Of a DNA stretch of 39,797 nt, positions 16,393 through 26,859 are shown piece after piece (within the stretch, counting starts at the first letter, position 1; every line of letters starts with the position of its first letter). The notes below the pieces were generated by a model. It had not been told where the DNA came from, did not search any database, and saw only the letters and a program-made list of their open reading frames with translations. The DNA is from a bacterium (GTDB lineage Bacteria; Desulfobacterota; S145-22): positions 1 to 39,797 of the forward strand of contig JALSPC010000101.1 in assembly GCA_026986155.1 (NCBI GenBank), in the 5' to 3' direction. The position numbers and the translations under genes were made by a program.

Positions 16393-18353
16393 GACGCTTG
16401 TATCTCTTGTTGGCATCTGTTTTTTTTCTGGTGCTTTCCTGCGCCCCGGCCGTATGGAAACAGAAGGCCCCAATCCAGCCGCCTCCACCCCAGGTTACCT
16501 ACGCTCCCCCAAGGGAACCGTATCTTTTCGAGGCAGGGAGAAGCGCCTTCGAGCAGGGAAATATGACGGCGGCGTTGGAGAAACTGGATCGCTTCATCAA
16601 AATGAATCCCGCGAGCGATTTAACGGATGATGCTCTTTTCTTCATGGGTCAGATCTATCTGAAACTTGAAAACCCCTACGAAGCCTTGAGGTATTTCAGA
16701 AAGATAGAAACGCAATTCCCCGGGAGCAACACCTTCCTGAAGGCCCTCTATGGGGAGGCCTACTGCTGGTACCGGTTGAAGGATTTCGCCCGCGCGAGGA
16801 AAAAGCTCGAAAAACTCCTCTCGTTCGCGATTCCATCTCCCATCTACGTCCGCGCCATGACGTTGAAGGGGCATCTCTGCCTGATGGAGAAACAGGTGTC
16901 CTGCGGCATCGAGGCGTATCTGACCGCTCGCGAGAGGACCGAAAACCCCACGGAGCGTGCCGTCCTCGACTCCTATATCGTGAAGGCTGTTTCTTCGATC
17001 GGGGAAATCGAGGTTTTGGAAACCCTCTCTCAAAGATTCCCCAAGGACATCACGGGACGCGCCGCGAGGGTTCGCCTCGCGGAAATCCTGACGAACCGGA
17101 AAGAGTTCCGGGACGCGGAAGCCCTCCTCACCCCCGCCTTCCTCGAACAGTTGACCGGTACTCTGAAAGAGAGGGCGGAGGCGCTCCTTGCCCGGCTGAA
17201 ACGGGCCGTCATCAAGAAGGTGAAAATCGGCTGCCTCCTTCCCCTGACGGGAAAGCGGGCCCCCTTCGGGCTTCGCGCTCTCAAGGGCGCCCTGGTGGCG
17301 GGAAAGGCCTTCCAGCAACGGCCGGAGGAACTCGATATCACCCTTCTCGTAAGGGATACGGAAGGACAGCCGGAAACGGCCGCCAAGATGGCCCGCGAGC
17401 TGGTGGAAAAAGAGCGCGTGCAAGCCATCGTGGGGCCCATGTTTCTCGACACGACGCGAGCGGCGGCCCGGGCCATCACGGAAAACCCCGTGCCGCTTAT
17501 CAGCCTGTCGCAGGCGGAGGGGATTCCCCAACTGGGTCCCTACGTCTTCCGCAACTGCCTCACGCCCGAACAGCAGGTGCGCGCCCTCGCTCGTTACCTC
17601 ATCGACGGGCTGGGCGCGCGGCGGGCCGCCATTCTCTATCCCGCCATACCTTTCGGCCGGCGTTACATGAAACGTTTCTGGGAGGCGTACACAAACGAAG
17701 GGGGTGAGATCCGGGGCGTGGAATCGTATCAGCCCACGGATACCGATTTCGCCGTCCCCATCAAAAAGCTCATCGGTCTTTATTACTCGAAGGAGAGATG
17801 GGAGAAGGGGGAAACCCCCTCGGAGGAAAACGGGAAGTTCGAACCGGTCGTCGACTTCGACGTGGTCTTTATTCCGGATACCTATAAACGGGTGGTGCTC
17901 ATCGCCCCGCAATTGGCGTTTTACGACGTGGAGGGAGTCACGCTCGCGGGGGTCAATACCTGGAACAACCCGGTCCTCATCCGGGAAGGCAAACGCTTCG
18001 TCCGCGGCGCCGTGTTTCCCGACGGTTTTTCTCCTCAAGCCCCCACCGCGGCCGTCAAGACATTTGTGGACGACTTCAAGGCGGCGTTCGACGAGGTCCC
18101 TGAAATCCTGGCCGCCCAGGCCTATGACGCCGTCGAGATTGTCGTGAACGTAAACAAACAATTTTTCATCGCCGACACGGCCGCTCTGGAAGTGAAGCTG
18201 AGGGAGGACACGGGATACCAGGGCGTTTCGGGCCTGCGGTATTTCGACGAATCAGGCGAGGCCGTCCGTGATGTCCTCATCCTGCGGGTCACGCGCAAGG
18301 GATTTGCCCCCTTGTCCATGGGGACCCTTTCCCCCGCCTCGGATTCACAATGA
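16389..18353 (+). CDS. LpoA-like outer-membrane lipoprotein: TPR region plus periplasmic-binding domain
   Basis: A 654-residue protein. It begins with a lipoprotein signal ending in LVLSC (Cys about residue 18). Residues 45-260 are helical repeats of TPR type (phrases SAFEQGNMTAALEKLDRFIK and DALFFMGQIYLKLENPYEAL). Residues 275-640 resemble type-1 periplasmic binding proteins (KIGCLLPLTGKRAPFGLRAL, AIVGPMF, DTDFAVPIKKL). This domain order is that of LpoA, the outer-membrane activator of penicillin-binding protein 1A. A Leu/Ile/Val-type binding role is the alternative. The start is GTG 16389 overlapping the previous stop. The stop overlaps the endonuclease V start (ATGA). Confidence 0.82.
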   Translation: MRRLYLLLASVFFLVLSCAPAVWKQKAPIQPPPPQVTYAPPREPYLFEAGRSAFEQGNMTAALEKLDRFIKMNPASDLTDDALFFMGQIYLKLENPYEALRYFRKIETQFPGSNTFLKALYGEAYCWYRLKDFARARKKLEKLLSFAIPSPIYVRAMTLKGHLCLMEKQVSCGIEAYLTARERTENPTERAVLDSYIVKAVSSIGEIEVLETLSQRFPKDITGRAARVRLAEILTNRKEFRDAEALLTPAFLEQLTGTLKERAEALLARLKRAVIKKVKIGCLLPLTGKRAPFGLRALKGALVAGKAFQQRPEELDITLLVRDTEGQPETAAKMARELVEKERVQAIVGPMFLDTTRAAARAITENPVPLISLSQAEGIPQLGPYVFRNCLTPEQQVRALARYLIDGLGARRAAILYPAIPFGRRYMKRFWEAYTNEGGEIRGVESYQPTDTDFAVPIKKLIGLYYSKERWEKGETPSEENGKFEPVVDFDVVFIPDTYKRVVLIAPQLAFYDVEGVTLAGVNTWNNPVLIREGKRFVRGAVFPDGFSPQAPTAAVKTFVDDFKAAFDEVPEILAAQAYDAVEIVVNVNKQFFIADTAALEVKLREDTGYQGVSGLRYFDESGEAVRDVLILRVTRKGFAPLSMGTLSPASDSQ

Positions 18354-19045
18354 AAATTCCGGAACCGCTCCACCCGTGGGATCTCACGTTCAAGGAGGCC
18401 AAGGATATCCAGGTCCGATTAGCGGAGCGGGTGCGGCTCGTCTTTCCGGGGAAGACCATTCGGCGTGTCGCGGGGGCGGACGTCTCCTTCGACCGCTTTT
18501 CCCCCGTTTTGCACGCGGGGATCGTGGTCCTTGCGTTTCCGGAGCTGGAGGTTGTGGAAGAGGCCTGGGTGACGTGTCGCGCGACCTTCCCCTACGTCCC
18601 CGGGTATCTCAGTTTCCGCGAGGCCCCCGCCGTCATCGAGGCCTTTGAAAAGATAGAAACACGGCCGGATGTTCTTATCCTGGACGGCCAGGGAATCGCC
18701 CATCCGAGGGGACTGGGCCTGGCCTCCCACGTGGGGCTCTTTCTGGGCCTGCCGACCATCGGGTGCGCCAAGTCTCTCCTGGTGGGCCGGCACGGGGAGG
18801 TTCCCCGCGTAAAAGGGGCCATGGTTCCCCTGGTATTTCAGGAAAGAGAGGTAGGGCGGGTCGTCCGGACGCGGGACGGGGTCAAGCCGGTTTTCGTCTC
18901 TCCCGGACACCTCATTGACCTGGACACGGCCGCGTTTATCGTCCTGTCGTGCTGCCCGAGATATCGCCTGCCCGAGCCGACGCGACACGCCCACCGTCTC
19001 GTCAATCGAATCCGGAGGGAAGTCAGGGAACATGTCCAGATATAA
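18350..19045 (+). CDS. nfi: endonuclease V (deoxyinosine 3'-endonuclease)
   Basis: A 231-residue cytoplasmic nuclease that nicks nucleic acid one base 3' to inosine, starting repair of deaminated adenine. The motifs are AGADVSF with the catalytic Asp (about 42-48), PYVPGYLSFREAP with the wedge Tyr (about 82-94), and DGQGIAHPRGLGLASHVG with further acidic and His residues (about 111-128). GCAKSLLVG follows (about 138-146). The length is normal. The start overlaps the lipoprotein stop, and the end overlaps truA by 14 bases. Confidence 0.95.
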   Translation: MKIPEPLHPWDLTFKEAKDIQVRLAERVRLVFPGKTIRRVAGADVSFDRFSPVLHAGIVVLAFPELEVVEEAWVTCRATFPYVPGYLSFREAPAVIEAFEKIETRPDVLILDGQGIAHPRGLGLASHVGLFLGLPTIGCAKSLLVGRHGEVPRVKGAMVPLVFQEREVGRVVRTRDGVKPVFVSPGHLIDLDTAAFIVLSCCPRYRLPEPTRHAHRLVNRIRREVREHVQI

Positions 19046-19790
19046 GCTGGTCATCGCCTACGACGGAACCGGCTACCGGGGATGGCAGCGTCAGCCCGAC
19101 GGGAAGACTGTCCAGGAAACCTTGGAATCGGTATTTTCCCACCTTTTTGGCCAGCGGGTAGAGGTCGTGGGAAGCGGCCGGACCGACGCGGGGGTGCACG
19201 CCCTGGGACAGGTGGCCCATGTGGACCTGGCGACCGCCATTCCGCCGGATGCCCTCTACCGCGCCTTGGAGGGGCATCTCCCCGAAGATATCCGCGTGCG
19301 GGACGTCGCGATCGTCCCTGGAAACTTCCACGCCCGATACGATGCCGTAAAGCGCGCCTACGCCTATCTTATCCGCCATGGAACGGCCCCCTCCCCCTTC
19401 TTCAGAAACGCCAGTCTCCAGGTTCCCCGGTCCCTGGATATTGAACGGATGAACCTGGCGGCATCCGTCCTTGTGGGAAGGCACGATTTTTCCGCCTTTC
19501 GCGCCACGGGCGGAGGGCGCACCCGACCCACGCGGGTGGTCTTTGTCTCCGAGGTGTTCCCGGTGACATCCTCTCTCCTTTGTTACCTCGTTGTGGCGGA
19601 CGCCTTCCTGAGAAAGATGGTTCGGGGAATCGTGGGGACCCTTTTGGAGATCGGAACGGGGAAATCCGACTCCTCGTTGATGGGGCGGCTCCTCGAAACG
19701 GGGGATCGTCGTCTCATGGGAACCCTCGCCCCGCCCCAGGGGCTCTACCTCGCCCGTGTCATCTATCCAAAGGACTCCGCGCGTGGATGA
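19032..19790 (+). CDS. truA: tRNA pseudouridine(38-40) synthase TruA
   Basis: A 252-residue enzyme that isomerises uridines 38-40 of the tRNA anticodon arm. The signature VVGSGRTDAGVHALGQVAHV (about 48-67) holds the catalytic Asp. The N-terminal IAYDGTGYRGWQRQP (about 8-22) and the FHARYDAVKRAYAYLI (about 99-114) are also standard, as is FLRKMVRGIVGTLLEIG near the C terminus. The ATG at 19032 lies inside the end of nfi, and AGTCAGGGA precedes it. The last bases overlap the GTG start of tadA, suggesting coupled translation of two tRNA-modification enzymes. Confidence 0.96.
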   Translation: MSRYKLVIAYDGTGYRGWQRQPDGKTVQETLESVFSHLFGQRVEVVGSGRTDAGVHALGQVAHVDLATAIPPDALYRALEGHLPEDIRVRDVAIVPGNFHARYDAVKRAYAYLIRHGTAPSPFFRNASLQVPRSLDIERMNLAASVLVGRHDFSAFRATGGGRTRPTRVVFVSEVFPVTSSLLCYLVVADAFLRKMVRGIVGTLLEIGTGKSDSSLMGRLLETGDRRLMGTLAPPQGLYLARVIYPKDSARG

Positions 19791-20232
19791 TACCGGTTTC
19801 ATGCGGGTGGCCCTGAAGATGGCCCGCAAGGCCCGTCTCTACGGAGAGGTGCCGGTGGGGGCCATCGTCGTCCGTGAAGGAAAGATTCTCTCCATGGCTC
19901 ACAACCTCACGCGGAGTCTGAACGACCCAACGGCGCACGCCGAGCTGGTCGCCCTGCGCCGCGCGGCGGAGAGGCTGGGAGACTGGCGCCTAGCCGGCTG
20001 CGCCCTTTTCTGCACCGTGGAACCATGTATTCAGTGCGCGGGAGCCATGCTCCTGTCCCGCGTCGATCGTCTGGTTTACGGCTGTGCGGACCCAAAGATG
20101 GGGGCGGTGCATTCCCTCTTTTCCCTGTGCGGCGACCCGCGGTTGAACCACCAGGTCCGGGTCACCGGAGGCGTGCTCGGGGAGGAAGCGACGGCGTTGA
20201 TGAGAGATTTTTTCAAAAGCCTTCGAAAATAG
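19783..20232 (+). CDS. tadA: tRNA-specific adenosine deaminase TadA
   Basis: A 149-residue zinc deaminase that makes inosine at wobble position 34 of tRNA-Arg(ACG). Zinc and catalytic motifs are complete: HAEL (about 46-49, proton shuttle Glu) and PCIQCAGAM (about 77-85). VPVGAIVV, NDPTAHAE and DPKMGAVHSLF are also family wording. GTG 19783 is preferred because AAAGGA stands 8 bases before it and it overlaps the truA stop. ATG 19801 and GTG 19756 are alternatives. With endonuclease V and hpt in the same chain, three proteins deal with inosine or hypoxanthine. Confidence 0.94.
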   Translation: MDDTGFMRVALKMARKARLYGEVPVGAIVVREGKILSMAHNLTRSLNDPTAHAELVALRRAAERLGDWRLAGCALFCTVEPCIQCAGAMLLSRVDRLVYGCADPKMGAVHSLFSLCGDPRLNHQVRVTGGVLGEEATALMRDFFKSLRK

Positions 20233-20271
20233 TCATGCGTTAGCCCGTCTGAAAAATTATTTTTCATAAAA

Positions 20272-20300
20272 TGTAACCTTTTCTAGCTCCTCGACGATTT
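20272..20300 (+). promoter_or_regulatory. possible ECF-type promoter before the envelope-stress module
   Basis: TGTAACC (20272-20278) resembles the AAC-containing -35 element of ECF sigma promoters, and CGACG (20292-20296) could serve as -10. The 14-base gap between AAC and CGAC is shorter than usual, so the match is weak. It lies about 35-60 bases before the start of the first module gene, which has a strong AGGAGGAG ribosome site at 20321-20328. Confidence 0.25.
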
Positions 20301-20331
20301 AATATACGAAACCACAAAAAAGGAGGAGATT

Positions 20332-20814
20332 ATGAAAAGAAAACTGATAATCACATTCGTCATCGGGCTCATCCTCACGGGAACAGCGCTGGCCGCGCAC
20401 TACGACTTTGGGCCATGCCAGCCCCGCATGGAATTGCTTCGAACCTTCGCGAAAATGAAGGTAAACGACGCGCAGAAACACGCCATTGCCACAATTTTGA
20501 AAAGGCATAAATCTGAGTTTGAAGCCGCCATCACCACCTTTAAAAATGATCGAAAAAACCTTAAAGATGCCATCTGGACAGAAAACGCCAATCAGAAAGC
20601 CGTTAAATCCGCCTATGAAAAATTGGCGTCTTCAGGAGAAAGGATCCTCCTCCTGACCGTGAAGGTTTTTAGAGAAATCGACAAGATCCTAACGCCAAAC
20701 CAGTGCCGCATTCTCAGGGAGGGGAGGGAAAGAATAAACAAGGCCGTCGCGTGTAAGATGCAATCTCGCAGGGCCCTTGTGAACGAATGGGTGCAATTAT
20801 ACGCGCAACAATAA
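20332..20814 (+). CDS. Spy/CpxP-like periplasmic protein
   Basis: A 160-residue secreted protein. The signal peptide (MKRK, hydrophobic core) is cleaved probably after ALA (about residue 21). The mature part is almost wholly helical and charged, with the phrase LTPNQCRIL (about 123-131), an example of the LTxxQ motif of Spy/CpxP/ZraP periplasmic chaperone-sensors. Three Cys residues (about 28, 128 and 145) could form a disulfide or bind metal, which is inference. It follows a 100-base gap after tadA, with a strong ribosome site, and begins the five-gene stress module. The LTxxQ likeness is modest, so the family call is tentative. Confidence 0.65.
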   Translation: MKRKLIITFVIGLILTGTALAAHYDFGPCQPRMELLRTFAKMKVNDAQKHAIATILKRHKSEFEAAITTFKNDRKNLKDAIWTENANQKAVKSAYEKLASSGERILLLTVKVFREIDKILTPNQCRILREGRERINKAVACKMQSRRALVNEWVQLYAQQ

Positions 20815-20897
20815 TCAACGCAACCGGCGGGGCAATCGGGTTTGGCCTTGCCCCGCCACCCGTCCATGGCCTTCGTGCCACGGGAAAGGAGAAGACA

Positions 20898-21449
20898 ATG
20901 GAGAAGTCACTCATGAGCGTTATCCTGGTAGTGGTGGTGGGTATATTTTTAAGCCCCAATAGCGCTTTGGCGCGAGGTAGGTTTACAACCTTTACAGGTC
21001 CAAGAGGCAGGAGCGCCACGCGTTCAGTCCAAAGCGGGATGACCTCCAGCGGCTATCATCGCAACGTGACCACGACGGGACCGGCGGGAAATACCTACTC
21101 GCACAGCAGCACCACGACAGGCGTGGGAACAGGGAACCGCACCACAACGGTCTCGGGTCCGGCCGGCAACACGGCAACCCGAAATGTCCAGCAGGGAGTG
21201 TCTTCCAGCGGCTATCATCGCAACGTGACCACGACGGGACCGGCGGGAAATACCTACTCGCACAGCAGCACCACGACGGGCGTGGGAACAGGGAACCGCA
21301 CCACAACGGTCTCGGGTCCGGCCGGCAACACGGCAACCCGGAATGTCCAGCAGGGAGTGTCTTCCAGCGGTTATCACCGCAACGTGACCACGACGGGACC
21401 GGGAGGAAATACCTACTCGCATTCAACCGCAACAACAGTGAACAAATAG
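20898..21449 (+). CDS. secreted Thr/Ser/Gly-rich protein with 53-residue tandem repeats
   Basis: A 183-residue exported protein of unknown function. The signal peptide runs to about ALA (residue 24). The rest is low-complexity and dominated by Thr, Ser, Gly and Asn. The repeat unit of 53 residues contains SGYHRNVTTTGPAGNTYSHS, then STTTGVGTGNRTTTVSGPAG and NTATRNVQQGVSS. It occurs twice in full and a third time in part, preceded by a degenerate copy (TFTGPRGRSATRSVQSG). A likely extended, surface or periplasm-spanning structure is inference. AAAGGAGAAG precedes the ATG. It sits between the Spy-like gene and the ECF sigma gene, hinting that it belongs to the same envelope response. No homologue is recognised with confidence. 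Confidence 0.75.
   Translation: MEKSLMSVILVVVVGIFLSPNSALARGRFTTFTGPRGRSATRSVQSGMTSSGYHRNVTTTGPAGNTYSHSSTTTGVGTGNRTTTVSGPAGNTATRNVQQGVSSSGYHRNVTTTGPAGNTYSHSSTTTGVGTGNRTTTVSGPAGNTATRNVQQGVSSSGYHRNVTTTGPGGNTYSHSTATTVNK
21048..21425 (+). repeat. 159-bp coding tandem repeat, about 2.4 copies
   Basis: Copies begin at 21048, 21207 and 21366, spaced exactly 159 bases (53 codons). The first two differ only at a few bases over their length. The third is cut short at the end of the gene. The near identity at DNA level implies recent duplication or gene conversion and predicts copy-number variation between strains. Confidence 0.95.
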
Positions 21450-21474
21450 CCCTCAGGGGAGATTTCCCGCGTCC

Positions 21475-22050
21475 ATGACAGAGAATGGTGAAGATGCCCT
21501 CGTTATTGAACGAATTCTTAATGGTGACACGGATGCGTTCGAAATCTTGCTCAAGAAATATCAAGATACCGTGACGAAGATTGTTGTGGCCAAGGTTCCA
21601 TATTGTCACATGTCGGAGGTAACCCAGGATGTTTTCATTAGAGCCTTCAAATCCCTGTCGAGCTACCGTGGAGGGGAATCTCTCGAATCTTGGTTGAAGA
21701 CCATTGCCGTGAGAACTTGTTGTGATTACTGGCGAGCGAAATACCGGAACCAGGAAACCCCCATGAGCTCTCTATCCGAATCCGCCAGGCATTGGGTTGC
21801 CTCCGCCTGCGCCGATGGAGCAAAGAATGTATTAAATGGAGACAGTGAAAGGATGGAATTGCGAGAAATTCTCGATTGGGCCTTGGATCATTTAAGCCCG
21901 ACGGATCGGATGGTCGTCCTTTTGTTATATTTTGATGGGTATTCCCTACGTGAAACATCCATGGCGCTTGGCATCTCCATAGCCAACGTGAAGATCAGGG
22001 CGCATCGATCACGAAAGAAATTGAGACATGCGCTTGTATCACTCATATGA
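21475..22050 (+). CDS. ECF-type RNA polymerase sigma factor
   Basis: A 191-residue transcription factor. Region 2 is clear: FEILLKKYQDTVTKIVVAKV, then EVTQDVFIRAFKSLSSYRGG (about 49-68) and SWLKTIAVRTCCDYWRAK (about 72-89), the -10 recognition part. Region 4 follows at about 130-188, with LSPTDRMVVLLLYFDGYSLR, ETSMALGISIANVKIRAHRS and RKKLRHAL forming the helix-turn-helix that reads the -35. GGGGAGA lies about 12 bases before the ATG. The stop overlaps a potential start of the next gene, but a better start lies at 22071. It should be held inactive by the following membrane protein and probably controls its own neighbourhood. Confidence 0.92.
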   Translation: MTENGEDALVIERILNGDTDAFEILLKKYQDTVTKIVVAKVPYCHMSEVTQDVFIRAFKSLSSYRGGESLESWLKTIAVRTCCDYWRAKYRNQETPMSSLSESARHWVASACADGAKNVLNGDSERMELREILDWALDHLSPTDRMVVLLLYFDGYSLRETSMALGISIANVKIRAHRSRKKLRHALVSLI

Positions 22051-22070
22051 AAAGAGAGGGAGGACAAACG

Positions 22071-22400
22071 ATGCGTGAAAAGGAAAAGCTGGCATATCTT
22101 GAAACCCTTCTTTTCGAAACATATCATCTGCGCCGCGCTTCCGAAGAATTGCCGGAGGGATGGCGGGAAAAGGTCATGCGGGAAATAAGGAATATTCGCC
22201 TCAACGAATCAACAAACCAAACCTTCCTCGAAAGATGGTTCGGCAATCCAATTCTCTTCAGATTCGCCGGGGTTTGCCTGCCTTGCGCCCTTTCTCTGAT
22301 GCTGTTTTTCATTTTAACGGGAGGAGTATCGCTGGGACTCGACCGCCTGGTTATTGGGAATCCCGCGGGAATTGCAACCCTCGCGGTCTTTGTTCCTTGA
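22071..22400 (+). CDS. membrane protein, putative anti-sigma factor
   Basis: A 109-residue protein. About 60 charged, helical cytoplasmic residues (EKLAYLETLLFETYHLRRAS, then EELPEGWREKVMREIRNI) are followed by one or two hydrophobic segments (about 63-108). This topology and its place right after an ECF sigma gene fit an anti-sigma factor that binds the sigma at the membrane. No zinc-type HxxxCxxC motif is visible, so it is not a classical ZAS domain protein. The start at 22071 is chosen because GGGAGGACAAACG precedes it. The ATG at 22047 that overlaps the sigma stop would add eight residues. Confidence 0.65.
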   Translation: MREKEKLAYLETLLFETYHLRRASEELPEGWREKVMREIRNIRLNESTNQTFLERWFGNPILFRFAGVCLPCALSLMLFFILTGGVSLGLDRLVIGNPAGIATLAVFVP

Positions 22401-22426
22401 GCCGGCATGAAGGTTGGAGGTTGGAA

Positions 22427-22864
22427 ATGAGCAAACGGAAGATTGTGACAGGCCTATTCGTGATATTCCTTTCCGGAATTCTTTTCGGTTCCGCCATAAC
22501 CGGGCTGTATATCCGTCACAAAATCCGAGTGAAAGTGAACGCGCTGATCAGCGGGGACAGCCAGGTTGCCACGGAGCTTGTCATGCATAGGCTCTGTCAT
22601 TCCTTATCTCTAAGCGCCGACCAGGAAAGGGCTATCCGTCCCCTTGTTCAACGTGCCGTAACAAGGGTTCGAATCTTGAGAGCGAAACTTCGGCCGCAAT
22701 TTGAGAGGGTTTTTCTGGAAGCCTTGGAAGAGATAAAGCGGCATCTTAACAACGAACAGAAGGAAAGGCTCGACACGTTGGCACGGCGCATCCGAAAGGG
22801 GCTTTCCTTTCCGAAAGAAACCCGAAGGGGGTTATCGAAAAAGGCGAAAAGACAGGGGAAATAA
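22427..22864 (+). CDS. membrane-anchored CnrX/Spy-like periplasmic sensor protein
   Basis: A 145-residue protein with an N-terminal membrane anchor (about 6-30) and a helical, highly basic periplasmic part. LSLSADQERAIRPLVQRAV (about 61-79) and LNNEQKERLDTLARRI (about 107-122) resemble the paired LTxxQ-type helices of Spy, CpxP, ZraP and CnrX. In CnrX-type systems such a protein senses metal or misfolding and releases the sigma factor through the anti-sigma protein. That role here is inference from the order sigma, putative anti-sigma, sensor. GGAGG lies 8-12 bases before the ATG. The last 25 residues are very rich in Lys and Arg. Confidence 0.65.
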   Translation: MSKRKIVTGLFVIFLSGILFGSAITGLYIRHKIRVKVNALISGDSQVATELVMHRLCHSLSLSADQERAIRPLVQRAVTRVRILRAKLRPQFERVFLEALEEIKRHLNNEQKERLDTLARRIRKGLSFPKETRRGLSKKAKRQGK

Positions 22865-22938
22865 GTTGGGTTTCATCAAATAATTACCTGGATTCTTTTG
22901 CGATAGCAAGGTGATAGAATCTTCCGCAACGGAAACCT

Positions 22939-23427
22939 TCAATACTCATGCGGGATACCGAGGATGTGCATTGCCAGGTGCCGAAGGTCTCCCGTCTTTT
23001 CCACCCAGCCGTAGTTGGCGTCCTTCTTGGAATCGAGATCCTTGATGTAGGGCTTGATGTCCAGAAGCGGCGTGCCGTCGAAGACGTCCAGCCCCGTCGT
23101 CGTGATAGTATTCCCCTCCACTTTCAGGACCTTGACCACGCTGAGGCCGATGGGGTTAGGCCGCAGGGGGGAGCGGCTGGCGAAAACCCCCACCTCAATC
23201 TCGCCGGCCCAGACGGGTTCCACCTTCATGGAAACCTCCCGGTTCAGGCGGTCGATGAAATAGAGGAGGTAGATGTAGGTGAACGTGTCCAGATCTTGGA
23301 GCCCTTCCCGGTACTCGGGGAAGACCTCGATAAAAAAATCCCCCTCGTCCGCCTCCACCGGCTGGTAGGGGGCCTTGTCATGGTAGGGGGTATGAATCAC
23401 CCCGATGGGATGAAAAACGATATGCAT
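22939..23427 (-). CDS. trmO: tRNA (N6-threonylcarbamoyladenosine(37)-N6)-methyltransferase TrmO
   Basis: A 162-residue enzyme that methylates t6A37 of certain tRNAs with S-adenosylmethionine, an unusual beta-barrel (UPF0066/TsaA) methyltransferase. Seen are FHPIGVIHTPY near the start, ASRSPLRPNPIGLSVVKVL (about 85-103) and LDVFDGTPLLDIKPYIKD (about 114-131), all classic. ATG 23427 is chosen because the upstream residues do not fit the family and GGAAGG lies before it. It stands four bases after the larE stop. ATG 23460 is an alternative inside larE. It is the last gene of the minus-strand recA operon. Confidence 0.93.
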   Translation of the reverse strand: MHIVFHPIGVIHTPYHDKAPYQPVEADEGDFFIEVFPEYREGLQDLDTFTYIYLLYFIDRLNREVSMKVEPVWAGEIEVGVFASRSPLRPNPIGLSVVKVLKVEGNTITTTGLDVFDGTPLLDIKPYIKDLDSKKDANYGWVEKTGDLRHLAMHILGIPHEY

Positions 23428-23431
23428 GATT

Positions 23432-24222
23432 TTATCTGTCCTTCCTGGAGCGTTGGCCATGTCTAAATTTTCCCTGAGGGGGAACCCCTTTCTGATAGCC
23501 TTTTAAATCGAGAAGCATACTTGAAAAACCCAGCGATTCAAGGTGATGGAGAAAAGACTCCCTGAGTTTCGCGTTCCCAAAACGATTGAGTTCATCGGGA
23601 GCCACTTCAATCCTTGCCGTCTCTCCGTGGTGACGCACGCGGACATGATGAAACCCCCTTTGGCGGAGGAAATCTTCTGCGGCGTCCACTACCTTCAGAA
23701 GCTTCGGTTTCAAGGGCGTCCCTGTCGGGATTCTCGTCGCCAGGCAGCCGATGTCATCGACCCCGGGAGAGATGTTATGCTCCCGTCTCAAGGTCTTGAT
23801 ATCTTCCTCGGTTATCCCCGCCTTCCGAAGCGGGCTCTCGATGCCTAATTCTTCGAGGGCCTTTAACCCAGGCCGGTGGCCGTAAAGGACCTCCGACAGG
23901 TTCGTCCCTTCCATGCATCTTTGCGAAGTTCCAGGCAAATCAAAATACTTCAAAAGAGACTCGAATAAGGCCTTCTTGCAATGATAACAGCGGTCAATTC
24001 CATTGGCGGTCACGAGGGGAATCCCAAGCAGATCGATCGGAAGGATGGTATAGTTTATCTCCTTTTCCTCAAGAAACCTGTAAACCTTCTGCAGGGTCGC
24101 GGGTGAAACGAACGGCGTCTGGAAAAAGACAGCGTGGCATATCCGGTTCGTGAAACGGTAGATAATCTCCAAGAGAAACGTGCTGTCGCTCCCACCGGAA
24201 AAAGCGAGGACTATTTTTTGCT

Positions 24223-24226
<4 letters not shown>
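23432..24226 (-). CDS. larE: LarE-family ATP-dependent sulfur transferase (PP-loop)
   Basis: A 264-residue PP-loop protein. The ATP motif AFSGGSDSTFLL (about 8-19) is complete. The later part has RCYHCKKALF (about 79-88) and GCLATRIPTGTPL (about 158-170), the Cys corresponding to the sulfur-donating position of LarE. LarE activates and thiolates pyridinium-3,5-dicarboxylate mononucleotide for the lactate racemase nickel cofactor. The CxxC plus CLATR pattern is that of three-cysteine LarE forms, reported to hold an iron-sulfur cluster and so be reusable. LarB and LarC are not in this window, and another sulfur acceptor is possible. It overlaps alaS by ATGA. Confidence 0.85.

Positions 24227-26855
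<2,629 letters not shown>

Positions 26856-26859
<4 letters not shown>

Noticed and set aside
16620-18161. 513-residue open frame on the minus strand
   Set aside because: Antisense shadow of the LpoA-like lipoprotein gene, rich in Arg, Gly and His with no motif.
20992-21609. minus-strand frames with Cys/Arg-rich repeats
   Set aside because: They are only the reverse reading of the 159-bp tandem repeat; the plus-strand frame has a signal peptide and ribosome site.
22922-22934. TTCCGCAACGGAA hairpin between the CnrX-like gene and trmO
   Set aside because: A 5-bp stem with a 3-base loop and no T-run; too weak to call a terminator.
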